A DNA stretch of 38,933 nt from JANPJV01 sp031425695 (GCA_031425695.1 JANPJV010000290.1:1-38933), one strand, 5' to 3'; numbered from the stretch's first letter, positions 23,694 through 33,247 are shown. Notes: a model not told the origin generated them from the letters alone. Program-made: numbers and translations.

Positions 23694-24224
23694 ATGAAAT
23701 CAAACAAATTACAGCGTGGTTTTACCCTCATCGAAGCGATGATTGCATTGCTGATCTTCAGCATTGGGCTGATGGGCATGGCAGCGTTGATGTTGCTTTC
23801 GGTGAAGACCAATCAGAGCGCCTACCTGCGCACCCAGGCTTCCTTCCTGGCGCAGTCGATGGCTGACCGGGTGCGCGCCAACATGGGCCTGGTCAACAGT
23901 TACAACGGCACCTATTCGGTCGCGACTGCCGCGGCGGACCCCTGCGCGAGCGGCGCCGCGTGCCCGCCGGCAACAATGGTCACCCGGGATCGTGCCGTGT
24001 GGAGCAGGCAACTGGCGGACTCGTTGCCCAATCCTACGGCCGTGATCGATTGCAATGGGAATGTCATGGGCGGAGTCGTGCATGCAGGCGCCGCGCCCTA
24101 CAACGGACTGTGCACTTTGACCATTAGCTGGGACGAAGCGACGCTCCAGCGGGGTCAACGGGGCGCTGCGCCCGTCGCGGCGACTGCCGACCTGCAAACC
24201 TTTGCCTGGGTTTTCCAGCCGTGA
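23694..24224 (+). CDS. pilV: Type IV pilus minor pilin PilV
   Basis: A 176-residue prepilin with leader MKSNKLQRG and cleavage G9|F10, glutamate at mature position 5 (FTLIE), then a hydrophobic helix IALLIFSIGLMGMAALML and the PilV-type sequence AYLRTQASFLAQSMADRVRANM. Four cysteines in the C-terminal part probably form disulfides in the periplasm. The ATG at 23694 was chosen because it starts the leader. The end overlaps the pilW start (GTGA). It works with PilW, PilX, PilY1 and PilE in priming pilus assembly. Confidence 0.9.
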   Translation: MKSNKLQRGFTLIEAMIALLIFSIGLMGMAALMLLSVKTNQSAYLRTQASFLAQSMADRVRANMGLVNSYNGTYSVATAAADPCASGAACPPATMVTRDRAVWSRQLADSLPNPTAVIDCNGNVMGGVVHAGAAPYNGLCTLTISWDEATLQRGQRGAAPVAATADLQTFAWVFQP

Positions 24225-25567
24225 ACCAGACCCTGAAGAGCCCCATGACCAAGATCTCCAAGGCGTCAGGCCAAGCCGGTTTCACGATGATCGAATTGCT
24301 GATCGCACTGGCCATCGGTGCGATTGCAATGGTCGGCATCGCCAGCCTGTTCAGCGGCACCAGCCGCAGCAACAAACTTCAAGAGGGCTTGGCGCGCTTG
24401 CAGGAAAATGGCCGTTTCGCCGCCATGCGCATGGAGTCTGACCTGCGCATGGGAGGGGCCCAGTACTGCAGCGACTACACGGGTGACCGTCATGGCGCGG
24501 CGGCCCCGATGTGGCAGGACCGCGCGCCTTTCGTCTTTGCGCCAAACCTGAACCTGCCCGATTCCAACGGCATGCAGAGCGTCAATCCCACGACCGGCGC
24601 GCCGAGTACTACTGCGGCATCCGGTCCCTATGGGCTCAGCTCCCGGTTTTTCACACAGGGCTATACCGGCTGCACGTCCGGGACCTCCTGCGGCGGGGTT
24701 TCGGTCAGTATGTTTCCCCCAGCCGGCCTGGCAGTCGGGAACCGGGTTCCCAACACCGATATCCTGACGATCCGGTACCTGCGGGGCGGCGGCTGGCCGA
24801 TCGCGGGGACCGGCAACTGCCTGTCCGGTGGGAGCATTACATTGGCACCCCAGACGGGCGATGCCCCGGTCAATTTCACTGGCGGGCAACTGGCCCTGAT
24901 CAGCGATTGCGGTTCGCCGGCAATTCATCCCATCAGCGGACGTGCCGGCAACGTTCTCAACATTGGAACGTCCTTTGCGACCGATACCGCGCTCTGTGGA
25001 GCGCGCGGCCAGCGGGATGTCCGCGTGTTCAACTTTTCCACCGATTTCGTGACTGTCACCTATTACCTCGCCCTGCGCGCAAATGAAAACCCCGATGCGC
25101 GCCCCAATAACGGCGCTGGTGCGGCCTTGGTTCCTGCATTAATCCGTCGCGAAAACGGCGTCGAGCAGGAACTGGTGCGTGGAATTGATCGCTTGGACTT
25201 CCGCTATGGCGTCCGTGACAACGCTGGCAACATGCGCTTTCTAACGGCTGCTCAAGTCGACAGCCGCCTCGGCGGCGCGATTATCTGTCCGTTGAAGCCG
25301 GACGGCGTGGCACCCGTTCCCACCAACCCGGCAGCCCCTGAGCCAGGTTGTCTGTGGCGCTCGGTGCGGCGCATCGAGGCGTTCATGCTGGTGAATTCGG
25401 GCGACGAGGTACCTACGCTTGACGCCGTCGGCCGTTCATACCAATACATGGGTACGCAATTTACCCCGACCGAGACGGCGCCGCTGATGGCTGGAGGCGT
25501 CCTTGCCCACAATTACCCGCGGCGCCAGTTCATCGCGCATGCGACGCAACGAAACAAGACCCCATGA
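24221..25567 (+). CDS. pilW: Type IV pilus minor pilin PilW
   Basis: A 448-residue prepilin with cleavage G20|F21 and a FTMIELLIALAIGAIAMVGIASLF helix. The PilW-type sequence LQENGRFAAMRMESDLRMGG follows, and there is a long C-terminal domain. The GTG start at 24221 overlaps the pilV stop; an ATG at 24245 with GAAGAG upstream gives a shorter 12-residue leader and is equally possible. Family members are usually 250-400 residues, so this one is on the long side. Its end overlaps the pilX ATG. Confidence 0.88.
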   Translation: MNQTLKSPMTKISKASGQAGFTMIELLIALAIGAIAMVGIASLFSGTSRSNKLQEGLARLQENGRFAAMRMESDLRMGGAQYCSDYTGDRHGAAAPMWQDRAPFVFAPNLNLPDSNGMQSVNPTTGAPSTTAASGPYGLSSRFFTQGYTGCTSGTSCGGVSVSMFPPAGLAVGNRVPNTDILTIRYLRGGGWPIAGTGNCLSGGSITLAPQTGDAPVNFTGGQLALISDCGSPAIHPISGRAGNVLNIGTSFATDTALCGARGQRDVRVFNFSTDFVTVTYYLALRANENPDARPNNGAGAALVPALIRRENGVEQELVRGIDRLDFRYGVRDNAGNMRFLTAAQVDSRLGGAIICPLKPDGVAPVPTNPAAPEPGCLWRSVRRIEAFMLVNSGDEVPTLDAVGRSYQYMGTQFTPTETAPLMAGGVLAHNYPRRQFIAHATQRNKTP

Positions 25568-26259
25568 ACCAACCACGGCGAAACTGGATGAACGCGAAAA
25601 ATTCCCGCTTTGGCCGGCCCCGATCACAACGTGGTGCCGCGCTGTTCCTCGCCATCATTTTCCTGGCACTCATGACCATTCTTGCCGTCACTGCCAGCAG
25701 CACCTCGATCATGCAGGAACGCATGACCGGCGGGCTGCGCAACAGCCAGATTGGCCTGATGGGCGCCGAGTCGACCTTGCGCGGCGGTGAAGGTTTTCTC
25801 TGGAACCTGGCGTTTGACTTCCGCCAACCGTTGCCGCCCTGCATCGAGGGCAGTGGCGAAACCGACTGTGTTTACTATCCATCTCCTTCCGGCATCCTTT
25901 CACCGACGGTTCAGGCTTTTCGGACGTCGACGGAGTGGATCAATCCGGCGTCTGACGGCGGCCGCGAGTACGACCGAAGCGTGAGCGCGCTGACGGGCAG
26001 CTCAGTCACGGCCAGTCTCGCCGCGCAGCCACGCTTCATCATCGAATACCTGGGCAGCGGCACCCAGCCGTTTGTGACTGGAGGCTCCAAATATTCTCAA
26101 GGAAAGACCTCTCGTCCGGGCGAGCATCATATTTATCGCATTACTTCGCGAAGCCAGGGTGGCAATGACGCGGTCGTTCGCGTTACTGAAAGCTACTACT
26201 CGGCCATGAACATGACCAACACCGGTTTCAATCCGGACTCGGCATCCGGGTCACCCTGA
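25564..26259 (+). CDS. pilX: Type IV pilus minor pilin PilX
   Basis: A 231-residue PilX-family prepilin. After a basic leader the likely processing point is G24|A25 in SQRGAALFLAIIFLALMTILAV. There is no glutamate at mature position 5, as in Pseudomonas-type PilX. The conserved SSTSIMQERMTGGLRNSQIGLMGAESTLRGGE follows the helix. The start codon overlaps the pilW stop (ATGA) and pilY1 follows after 24 bases. Confidence 0.88.
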   Translation: MNQPRRNWMNAKNSRFGRPRSQRGAALFLAIIFLALMTILAVTASSTSIMQERMTGGLRNSQIGLMGAESTLRGGEGFLWNLAFDFRQPLPPCIEGSGETDCVYYPSPSGILSPTVQAFRTSTEWINPASDGGREYDRSVSALTGSSVTASLAAQPRFIIEYLGSGTQPFVTGGSKYSQGKTSRPGEHHIYRITSRSQGGNDAVVRVTESYYSAMNMTNTGFNPDSASGSP

Positions 26260-26283
26260 TAGCGACACCAGCGAGGATTTAAA

Positions 26284-29200
26284 ATGCGTACTCCTGTCGA
26301 TGTTCGTCGACTGTCCCGGACCGGCCAATGCCTGATGGCGCTTTGCGCTGGCATGCTCTCGTCCGTGGCGCTCGCTGTCCCTGGCACCGTAGATCTTTTG
26401 GCGACGCCGCCCGAAATCACCGCCAGTGTTGCACCCAACGTGGCGTTGACCTTTGACGATTCCGGGTCGATGGACTGGGAGTATATGCCTGACAACCGTC
26501 CGTATTACGGCGGTTCATGGGGGCTGAGCACCTCCATCACCAGTGATGCCACGCGGCCGTGGTTCTGTGCCGGGCGCATTGACGCGCGGGTGACAGATGC
26601 GTCAGACCCTCGCAGTAAGCCGATGAACGGCATGTACTATGATCCGAATGTGACTTATCGGCCGCCGTTGAAAGCCGATGGGGTGACCGAGTTTCCAGCG
26701 GCGGTATTCACAGCAGCTTGGAACGAGGGCGTCGATTTCAATCGTCCGGTAGCGCCAAATGTTGCGGGAGGCGTCCGTAACTTACGGACTACCAACTTCT
26801 GCCGCACCGCGCAACCGCTCGCAGACCCGACCTATCATCAGCTCGAGGTCAATGAATTCAACCAGGATTGGGAAAATCCAGGGCTCATCACTGTCGATAA
26901 TAATTGGACCCAAGTTCCGAGTCTTTACGGCTTTGCCAGCGACATCGCGGGCAGTTTGCTAAACGTGGACCCGAACTCGGCGACCATGCTTGCGTACAAC
27001 ACGGGCACGTCACACGTGTTCGCGAATCAGAGCAGCGGCACCACCACCACTGGCGGCATTCACGAGATGTCCAGTGGATCCCAGATTGCCGGCAACCTCA
27101 CCATCGGGCTGCTGGGAGATGCGACCAGGGATGCGCCTCACCTCCTATTGCGGCTCAATACGGTTCGCTGCACAAATGTGCAGGTCAGCTACAGGTTGCG
27201 CGACCTTAACAACGTCTCGACTGCCGCACAGCAGATTGGCGTGCACGCGCGTATTGGCAACGCCGGCGCCTGGACGGCCGTCGGGTATCATGCGAACGCC
27301 AACACCGGCAGCGGCTTCGGCCCAGACACGCTGGGGAACGTTACGCTTCCGCTACTCTTCAATGGCAATGCAACGGTCCAACTTCGTTGGTTGACGACCA
27401 ATGCAAGCGGCAACGACAACATGATCGGTATCGACAACGTCAAAGTCACGGGCACTTGCATCCCGACGACCGTTGATGAAAATGCCGGCTACTACCGCTT
27501 CAAGGACACCGTGCCGCTGACGCAAGATGCTTTTGGCAGAATCACAACCCCGCAAGCGACGCTCTACAACGCGGCAAACTGGGAATGGGTGCCACTCCCC
27601 ATTACCCAGCGCCAGAACTTTGCAAACTGGTATTCGTACTACCGTGATCGCAACAGTTCGGCGATCACGTCGATGTCGCGTGCTTTTGCGCCGTTCGACG
27701 AGAATATCCGGGTCGTCTGGCAGAACCTCGGGCTCAACACCGCGACTGCGGGCGTCGACGCTCCGGTGCTCCAGCGCAATACCACGCCGATGTATAAATT
27801 TGCCGACGACGCATCAAATTCGAACGTGCGGACGCGCTTCTACAATTGGTTGTTCCAAATCCCCGCGGCCGGCAACACGCCGAATGTGGCTGCAAGCAAC
27901 CGTGTCGGCCAATATTTCACGGGTGGCGCAGGCGTTTCAAATGACACGAACCCTTATTGGGACCGCGATCTGAATCGTGAGCTCAGTTGCCGGCAGAACT
28001 TCCAGATCAACATGAGCGACGGCTTCTGGAACAATACCAATCCCGCGCCGACCAACATCAACTCGCAAGGGTTGCGCTATGTGGACTCGGGCGTGACTTT
28101 GCCGGACGGCCGCGTGTACAACACTGGCGATCAAGAGACGAAGCTTTGGAATCGGTTCACCGGTACACCGCTGGAACCCACGATGACCGACTCCCAGTTT
28201 CACTACTGGGCATCAGACTTGCGCCCCGACTTCGCGGCAGCGGCTTCGACGCGGCTGAAGGTGCCACCGTTCATCCCTGATCGGTCGACAGCTCTCTTCG
28301 GCATACCGATTGCCCCGGGTCAGGACGCGCGTAACAACAAGGAAGTCTTCTGGAATCCGGCGAATGATCCGGCCACGTGGCCGCATCTGGTTAACTTCAA
28401 CATCAGCTTCGGCCTGGATGGCACGATTCCGCAGACTGCCGAGGTCTACGAGAAACTTCGACTCGGCAACGACGCCAGCTTTATCTGGCCATATCCCGGC
28501 GGCGTCTCAGTCGACGACGGCCGCAAGCTGGATGATTTCTGGCATGCAGCTTTGGTCAGTCGCGGCCGTTTCCTCTCGGCGAAGAATCCAGAGGAGCTGA
28601 TCAGCGCCCTGCAGGAGGTTATCGCCAGCATTATTGCGCGGCGTGGAGCGTCCACGGCGGTGTCGGTTTCGCTGCCGATCATCACTGACGGTACCACCGG
28701 GTACACCGCCGGCTATGACACCACTGACTGGTCCGGATTCTTTACTCGCAACGAACTCGATCCGTTGACTGCTCAACGCATCGGCGTGCTCTGGGATGCT
28801 GGCTGCATCCTGACCGGTGGGGCATGTTCAAGCACCGCACAAACCGGTCTGCCGGTGCGTGATCCGAATTCTCGCCTGCTGGTGACCTCATCAGGGACGC
28901 CCGGTAGTGGAGCTCCATTCCGCTGGACGAATCTGACCGCCCTGCAGAAGGCGCGCTTCAACGTGGACCCCGCATCTATCCGCCTCGATCTCGGCACCTG
29001 GACCCCCGACCCGCATGGCGATCTGCGAGTGGATTACCTGCGCGGTGTACGCACCAACGAAAACACTGCAATTCCACGCTTCCGCGCGCGCAGTTCGGTC
29101 TTGGGCGCGGTGATCCGCGGGCAACCGGTCTACGTCTCTTCGCCTACCGCCGGGCATCCGGATACGTTCCCGACTGGTTCGCCGGAACAGGTGGCAGCAG

Positions 29201-30783
29201 TGGCTGGGCAAAGCTATGCCGCCTTCCAAGTCGCCAATCGCAATCGCGCGCCGACGGTCTACGTCGCCGCCAACGACGGCATGCTGCATGCGTTCAACGG
29301 ATCCAACGGCACCGAGCGCTGGGCCTACGTGCCGAACGTCGTCATCGAGAATTTCCGGCTCACGCGCTCGACTCGTTTCGAGAGCGGCTTTACGCCCAGC
29401 GTCGATGACAAGCCCCAGGTCACCGATGTTTTCATGAACGGCAATTGGAAATCGGTGCTCCTGGGCTCGATGCGGCTGGGCGGACGTGGCATCTATATGC
29501 TCGATATCACCAATGTGCCGGCGGGTAGCTCCACCGAAGCGGCATTGGCTACCTCCATACCGAAATGGGAGTTCTCAAATGTGGCGCCTGCTGGCAATAC
29601 CACACCCGATTGCGCCGTCGGGGCTCGCCATTGCTCGTCACTCGGTTACACCTATGATTCGATCAACGTTGCTCGCATCAAGTACCAGAACAAATGGGTG
29701 GCGCTGGTGTCGAGTGGTTATTTCCCAATTGATGGGCTCGATCCAGCCAGCAATTCGCCCAAGGCCAATCAGACCTCCCTGCTTGTGATCGATCTCGCTA
29801 CCGGACAATTGGTCCGCGAAATCGTGACCAACACGGCACCCCAGACCGCCACGCAGAGCTATGGCTTGTCACAGCCGATCGTCATGGACACGGGTAGCGA
29901 TTCAGTCGATGACATCGCCATTGCCGGTGATCTCGCCGGCAATCTGTGGCGCTTCGACCTGTCGGGTGCAACCCCTGCCGACTGGAAGGTCGACCTGATG
30001 TTCACGACTTATGGCGCGGGCGGTGGCTCGACTGCTGGAGCGGCCGGTGCGGTTGGCGAACGACCGATCTCGTCTGCGCCAATCATCATGCGTGATGCAA
30101 CCGGGCGCGAGCCGATCGTGGTCTTTGGTTCGGGCAAGTTCATCGGCCTGCCCGACCGCTCGGCGGCGATTCCGCAGCAGTCGTTTTATGGTGTCGAAGA
30201 CTACGGAACGTGTTCAGTCACCAACACGGCGGCCTGCAATGCCTACCCGATTCGTCCGAATCAGTTGACTGTGCAGAAGATCACACAGGCGTCGAACGCA
30301 GTACGGACAATCGACCTGTCTACCGAAACGGCACCAACGGCTGCACAGAATCGGGGTTGGCGTATCCGCCTCGATGTTCCCAGCGAGCCGGGCGAACGGT
30401 CATTCGATACGCCGTTCCCGTTCTACACCTCCAACCAGGTCCTGCTGCGCTCGATCATTCCCAAGGGCGTGGACCCCTGCGATCCAGGCGCCCGCTATGG
30501 GTTGATGGTGGTCAATGCTTCCGACGGCGGGCCAGATATCGATCTCTCAGTAGCTTCACCCGCACGAACTGTGGGTGGCGTGGTTGGCAGCGCAGCACCT
30601 CCGGGCGATCCCGTGACTTTGCGCGGCGGCGGCGATATCGTCATCCCGGGTTTGGGCGATGATGGTGCTGCCGGCGGCACTCCTGGAGTTAGCGCGGCGG
30701 TCCTTGCAGCCATCAAGGACAGGTTGAGCGAGGCCGATGACATCTGGCATCGCGGCGCCTGGCGCGACGTGCAGCCGCAGTAG
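26284..30783 (+). CDS. pilY1: Type IV pilus tip adhesin/assembly protein PilY1
   Basis: A 1499-residue exported protein with a signal peptide ending near residue 31 (SVALA). The N-terminal part is von Willebrand A-like, with the MIDAS-type D58-x-S60-x-S62 in TFDDSGSMDWEY. The C-terminal third is the PilY1 beta-propeller: VYVAANDGMLHAFNGSNG, GWAYVPN-like turns, LGSMRLGGRGIYMLDITN and GDLAGNLWRFDLSG. A calcium loop of the type that controls pilus retraction in Pseudomonas is recognisable as DTGSDSVDDIAIAGD. It is longer than the roughly 1160-residue Pseudomonas protein; the extra length lies mainly before the propeller. GAGG precedes the ATG. AT content by eye is higher than in neighbouring housekeeping genes. 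Confidence 0.93.
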   Translation: MRTPVDVRRLSRTGQCLMALCAGMLSSVALAVPGTVDLLATPPEITASVAPNVALTFDDSGSMDWEYMPDNRPYYGGSWGLSTSITSDATRPWFCAGRIDARVTDASDPRSKPMNGMYYDPNVTYRPPLKADGVTEFPAAVFTAAWNEGVDFNRPVAPNVAGGVRNLRTTNFCRTAQPLADPTYHQLEVNEFNQDWENPGLITVDNNWTQVPSLYGFASDIAGSLLNVDPNSATMLAYNTGTSHVFANQSSGTTTTGGIHEMSSGSQIAGNLTIGLLGDATRDAPHLLLRLNTVRCTNVQVSYRLRDLNNVSTAAQQIGVHARIGNAGAWTAVGYHANANTGSGFGPDTLGNVTLPLLFNGNATVQLRWLTTNASGNDNMIGIDNVKVTGTCIPTTVDENAGYYRFKDTVPLTQDAFGRITTPQATLYNAANWEWVPLPITQRQNFANWYSYYRDRNSSAITSMSRAFAPFDENIRVVWQNLGLNTATAGVDAPVLQRNTTPMYKFADDASNSNVRTRFYNWLFQIPAAGNTPNVAASNRVGQYFTGGAGVSNDTNPYWDRDLNRELSCRQNFQINMSDGFWNNTNPAPTNINSQGLRYVDSGVTLPDGRVYNTGDQETKLWNRFTGTPLEPTMTDSQFHYWASDLRPDFAAAASTRLKVPPFIPDRSTALFGIPIAPGQDARNNKEVFWNPANDPATWPHLVNFNISFGLDGTIPQTAEVYEKLRLGNDASFIWPYPGGVSVDDGRKLDDFWHAALVSRGRFLSAKNPEELISALQEVIASIIARRGASTAVSVSLPIITDGTTGYTAGYDTTDWSGFFTRNELDPLTAQRIGVLWDAGCILTGGACSSTAQTGLPVRDPNSRLLVTSSGTPGSGAPFRWTNLTALQKARFNVDPASIRLDLGTWTPDPHGDLRVDYLRGVRTNENTAIPRFRARSSVLGAVIRGQPVYVSSPTAGHPDTFPTGSPEQVAAVAGQSYAAFQVANRNRAPTVYVAANDGMLHAFNGSNGTERWAYVPNVVIENFRLTRSTRFESGFTPSVDDKPQVTDVFMNGNWKSVLLGSMRLGGRGIYMLDITNVPAGSSTEAALATSIPKWEFSNVAPAGNTTPDCAVGARHCSSLGYTYDSINVARIKYQNKWVALVSSGYFPIDGLDPASNSPKANQTSLLVIDLATGQLVREIVTNTAPQTATQSYGLSQPIVMDTGSDSVDDIAIAGDLAGNLWRFDLSGATPADWKVDLMFTTYGAGGGSTAGAAGAVGERPISSAPIIMRDATGREPIVVFGSGKFIGLPDRSAAIPQQSFYGVEDYGTCSVTNTAACNAYPIRPNQLTVQKITQASNAVRTIDLSTETAPTAAQNRGWRIRLDVPSEPGERSFDTPFPFYTSNQVLLRSIIPKGVDPCDPGARYGLMVVNASDGGPDIDLSVASPARTVGGVVGSAAPPGDPVTLRGGGDIVIPGLGDDGAAGGTPGVSAAVLAAIKDRLSEADDIWHRGAWRDVQPQ

Positions 30784-30792
30784 GTGGACCAG

Positions 30793-30818
30793 CGCCCCCG
30801 CGGATTTCCGCGGGGGCG
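30793..30818 (+). terminator. Strong hairpin after pilY1
   Basis: Twelve-base perfect arms CGCCCCCGCGGA and TCCGCGGGGGCG around a minimal loop, starting ten bases past the pilY1 stop. There is no T-run, so it may stabilise the upstream message or attenuate reading into pilE rather than end it fully. Confidence 0.6.
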
Positions 30819-30883
30819 TGGTCAATCGGTTCTTGAAACGCCTGTCGTCATACTGATCAGCCATAACCAGGAGTACTCGAAGG

Positions 30884-31297
30884 ATGCATCCACGAAAGCG
30901 CGGCTTCACCCTGATCGAACTGGTGATCGTGGTCGCCATCCTTGCCATCCTGGCGGCAATTGCCGTACCTGCGTACCAGAATTACCTGATGCGTTCGCGG
31001 CGGGCTGATGGGCAGGAAATGTTGCAGCGCATTGCGTCGGCTCAGGAGCGGTTCTATACCAATCGCAACCAATACACGGCTGCCCTCACCACCGCCGCTG
31101 GCCTAAACCTTCCGACGGCGACTTCTGAGGGAGGTCACTACACGATTACCGTCGCCCTGGGCGCTGGCAATCAGACCTACACGCTGACTGCGACGCCGAC
31201 CGGCGTCCAGGCGAGCGATTACTGTGCAAACCTGACGGTCAACAACGTCGGCGCCAAAGGCTATTCGGGCACGACGTCCAACGGCGACTGCTGGTAA
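30884..31297 (+). CDS. pilE: Type IV pilin PilE
   Basis: A 137-residue pilin with the short leader MHPRKRG, cleavage G7|F8 and glutamate at mature position 5 (FTLIE). The helix VIVVAILAILAAIAVPAYQNYL and the PilE-type SRRADGQEMLQRIASAQERFYTNRNQYT follow. The C-terminal D-region is closed by two cysteines (DYC and GDCW). It completes the minor pilin set. AGGAG lies upstream of the ATG. It is separated from pilY1 by a strong hairpin and may have its own expression level. Confidence 0.92.
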   Translation: MHPRKRGFTLIELVIVVAILAILAAIAVPAYQNYLMRSRRADGQEMLQRIASAQERFYTNRNQYTAALTTAAGLNLPTATSEGGHYTITVALGAGNQTYTLTATPTGVQASDYCANLTVNNVGAKGYSGTTSNGDCW

Positions 31298-31318
31298 GTT
31301 TCGCCTGTACTTTGTTGG

Positions 31319-31337
31319 GTCCGGACCTCGTCCGGAC
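31319..31337 (+). repeat. Single REP hairpin after pilE
   Basis: GTCCGGAC-CTC-GTCCGGAC followed by TCTTTTGC, with GTTGG in place of the GTGG foot. It is a lone, slightly decayed member of the family at 33185 and 38226, and it probably serves as terminator for pilE because a short T-run follows. Confidence 0.6.
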
Positions 31338-31364
31338 TCTTTTGCTCAGGCTGTGCTTTACCGA

Positions 31365-32102
31365 TCAACGCGCGATCGGCGTCTCAGCTCCTACCCATTT
31401 GCCCCCGACGTAGTGCTCGGCCGGCTGAAACTGGCGCTTGTAGTCCATCTTCTGGTGGCCGTTGATCCAGTAGCCGAGATACAGGTGATCCAAGCCCAGC
31501 GCCTGGCAGTGCGCGAGCTGCTGCAACACTGCGAAGGTGCCAAGCGATCGGTCCGGGTAAGCGGGGTCGTAGTACGTGTAGACGGCTGATGCCGCCGTCC
31601 GGCTGAGATCGGTCACGGCGTTGGCAATGAGCACGCCGCCCAGGCGAACTTCCATGAAGTGGGTGGAGCTCCACGGGCAGAGCAGGAAGCGCTCGAAATC
31701 CTCACTTGTTGGATCATCCATCCCGCCGCCGGCGTGCCGCGCCGCCAGGTAGCGCTGATACAGGTCGATGTGCTGGTTGAGATTGTGGGCAACACCGTCG
31801 ACGAGCGCCGGCCGCAGCGAAACCACGACATCCTGGTTCCGCGCGAGCGCGCGGCGCTGGCTGCGGTTGGGCCGAAAGCTCGCGACCGGGATGCGGCACG
31901 GGACGCACGCCTGGCATTGCGCGCAATTCGGCCGATAGATCACCGCGCCAGCGCGACGGAACCCCTGCGCCAGTGCCCCGGGGTAGAACTGGCCGAGCTC
32001 GGGGGCTTCCGGATCGAGCACGATGTTTTGCGAGCGCCGCTCCCCGTAGTAACCGCATGGGTGCTCGGTGGTGCGGAACAGGCGGATGCTCTCGGTGCTC
32101 AA
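31365..32102 (-). CDS. bpt: Aspartate/glutamate leucyltransferase (Bpt)
   Basis: A 245-residue aminoacyl-tRNA-protein transferase. It adds leucine from Leu-tRNA to proteins with N-terminal Asp or Glu, marking them for ClpSAP degradation. The N-terminal region keeps EHPCGYYGERRSQNIVLDP in place of the usual CxYLPxxxA, then YRPNCAQCQACVPCRIPV. The conserved GGMDDPTSEDFERFL, SAVYTYYDP, RSLGTFAVLQQ and LYLGYWINGHQKMDYKRQFQP follow. No ATG or GTG exists near the proper N-terminus, so a TTG at 32102 (LSTESIRLFRT) is the most likely start, 17 bases after the tesB stop, with AGGT upstream. It probably forms an operon with tesB. Confidence 0.9.
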   Translation of the reverse strand: MSTESIRLFRTTEHPCGYYGERRSQNIVLDPEAPELGQFYPGALAQGFRRAGAVIYRPNCAQCQACVPCRIPVASFRPNRSQRRALARNQDVVVSLRPALVDGVAHNLNQHIDLYQRYLAARHAGGGMDDPTSEDFERFLLCPWSSTHFMEVRLGGVLIANAVTDLSRTAASAVYTYYDPAYPDRSLGTFAVLQQLAHCQALGLDHLYLGYWINGHQKMDYKRQFQPAEHYVGGKWVGAETPIAR

Positions 32103-32119
32103 GCTCGCGGCACCTGACC

Positions 32120-32995
32120 TCAGGCGTCCGCTGGCGATTCGACGATGCGGATCAGGCCTTCCTGCGCAGTCGAGGCAACCAGACGCCCCTGGCGGTCGTA
32201 CACCATGCCGCGCGAGAGACCGCGCGCGCCTTGCGCAGTCGGGCTGTCGCACGAATAGAGCAGCCAATCATCGATTCGAAAACTGCGGTGGAACCACATC
32301 GCGTGGTCGAGACTGGCCATCTGGACATTGCCCAGTGCGTAACTGATGCCATGCGGCAGGGTTGCCGTCCCAATCAGATGGAAGTCCGAGGCATACGCGA
32401 GCAGCGTACGATGGAGGGCTTCGTCGTCGCCGATGCGATCGCACAGCCGGAACCAGACATGTTGGAAGGGCGGACGTTTTGGCGGCTTGAGCTCGTCGCG
32501 CGGGTAGACGTGCTTGAACTCGAACGGGCCGCGCCGGGTAATCCAGCGCTGCAATTTGACCGGAATCTTCGCGAGCACCTCGGCTGCAATCGGCTCGGGT
32601 TCACCGAGATCGTCGGGCGAGGGCACATCGGGCATCGACACCTGGTGCACCAGGCCTTCTTCGGGAACCTGGAAAGACGAGGCCATGGTGAAGATGGGCT
32701 GGCCGTGCTGGATGGCGACCACCCGACGCGAGCTGAAGCTCTTGCCATCACGACTGCGGTCGACCTCATAGACGATCGGCGCTTCGATGTCGCCGGCACG
32801 GAGGAAGTAGGCATGCATCGAATGCACGACACGCCCATCGACCGTGCGCTGCGCGGCCGCGAGCGACTGTCCGAGTACCTGGCCCCCGAAGACGACCCGC
32901 GTGCCGATATCGCGGCTCTGGCCGCGAAACAGGTTTTCTTCGATTCGCTCGAGCTCGACCAGCTCCAGGAGTTCTTCGACGATCGGCTTTGGCAT
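32120..32995 (-). CDS. tesB: Acyl-CoA thioesterase II TesB
   Basis: A 291-residue double hot-dog thioesterase that cleaves acyl-CoA to fatty acid and CoA. The active triad corresponds to D204 (YASD), S229 (QMASLDHAMWFHR, threonine in E. coli) and Q278 (STAQEG); numbering matches E. coli D204 and Q278 directly. RGQSRDIGTRVVFGGQVLGQSL near the N-terminus is typical. The ATG at 32995 begins MPKPIVEELLELVELERIEEN as expected; the frame upstream runs through REP sequences. It is the first gene of the tesB-bpt pair. Confidence 0.94.
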   Translation of the reverse strand: MPKPIVEELLELVELERIEENLFRGQSRDIGTRVVFGGQVLGQSLAAAQRTVDGRVVHSMHAYFLRAGDIEAPIVYEVDRSRDGKSFSSRRVVAIQHGQPIFTMASSFQVPEEGLVHQVSMPDVPSPDDLGEPEPIAAEVLAKIPVKLQRWITRRGPFEFKHVYPRDELKPPKRPPFQHVWFRLCDRIGDDEALHRTLLAYASDFHLIGTATLPHGISYALGNVQMASLDHAMWFHRSFRIDDWLLYSCDSPTAQGARGLSRGMVYDRQGRLVASTAQEGLIRIVESPADA

Positions 32996-33045
32996 CGTGA
33001 CGGGTTTCTTAGCGGCGAGCGGGCAGTATAGGTGCCTTGCCTTGG

Positions 33046-33157
33046 GTGGGTCTGCGCTGTGCGCGGACGCTTCAGATGGAAAGCAAAAGCGCCCGCGCGC
33101 AGCGCAGACCCACCCGGGGCAGAAACTAAAAAGAGTCCGCGCGCAGCGCAGACCCAC
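33046..33157. repeat. Three REPs of a second GTGGGT family
   Basis: A REPIN is made of GTGG-GTCTGCGC-TGT-GCGCGGAC-GCT (33046-33071) and its inverted partner (33088-33113). A third inverted copy ends at 33157 with GTCCGCGC-GCA-GCGCAGAC-CCAC. The outer frame GTGGGTC...GACGCT is that of the 33185 family, but the inner stem and loop are different. They fill the region between the tesB start and the 33166 duplication. Confidence 0.75.
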
Positions 33158-33184
33158 CAAAACCCGCTTCTGCACTCGCTCTGC

Positions 33185-33247
33185 GTGGGTTCGGACCTTG
33201 TCCGAACGCTATTGCTGGTAGAGCGTCCGGACAAGGTCCGGACCCAC
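33185..33247. repeat. REPIN, GTGGGTTCGGAC family
   Basis: Left REP 33185-33210 with stem GTTCGGAC/GTCCGAAC; inverted REP 33222-33247 with stem GTCCGGAC/GTCCGGAC; 11-base spacer ATTGCTGGTAG. Feet are GTGG and CCAC at the outer ends. Confidence 0.85.
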
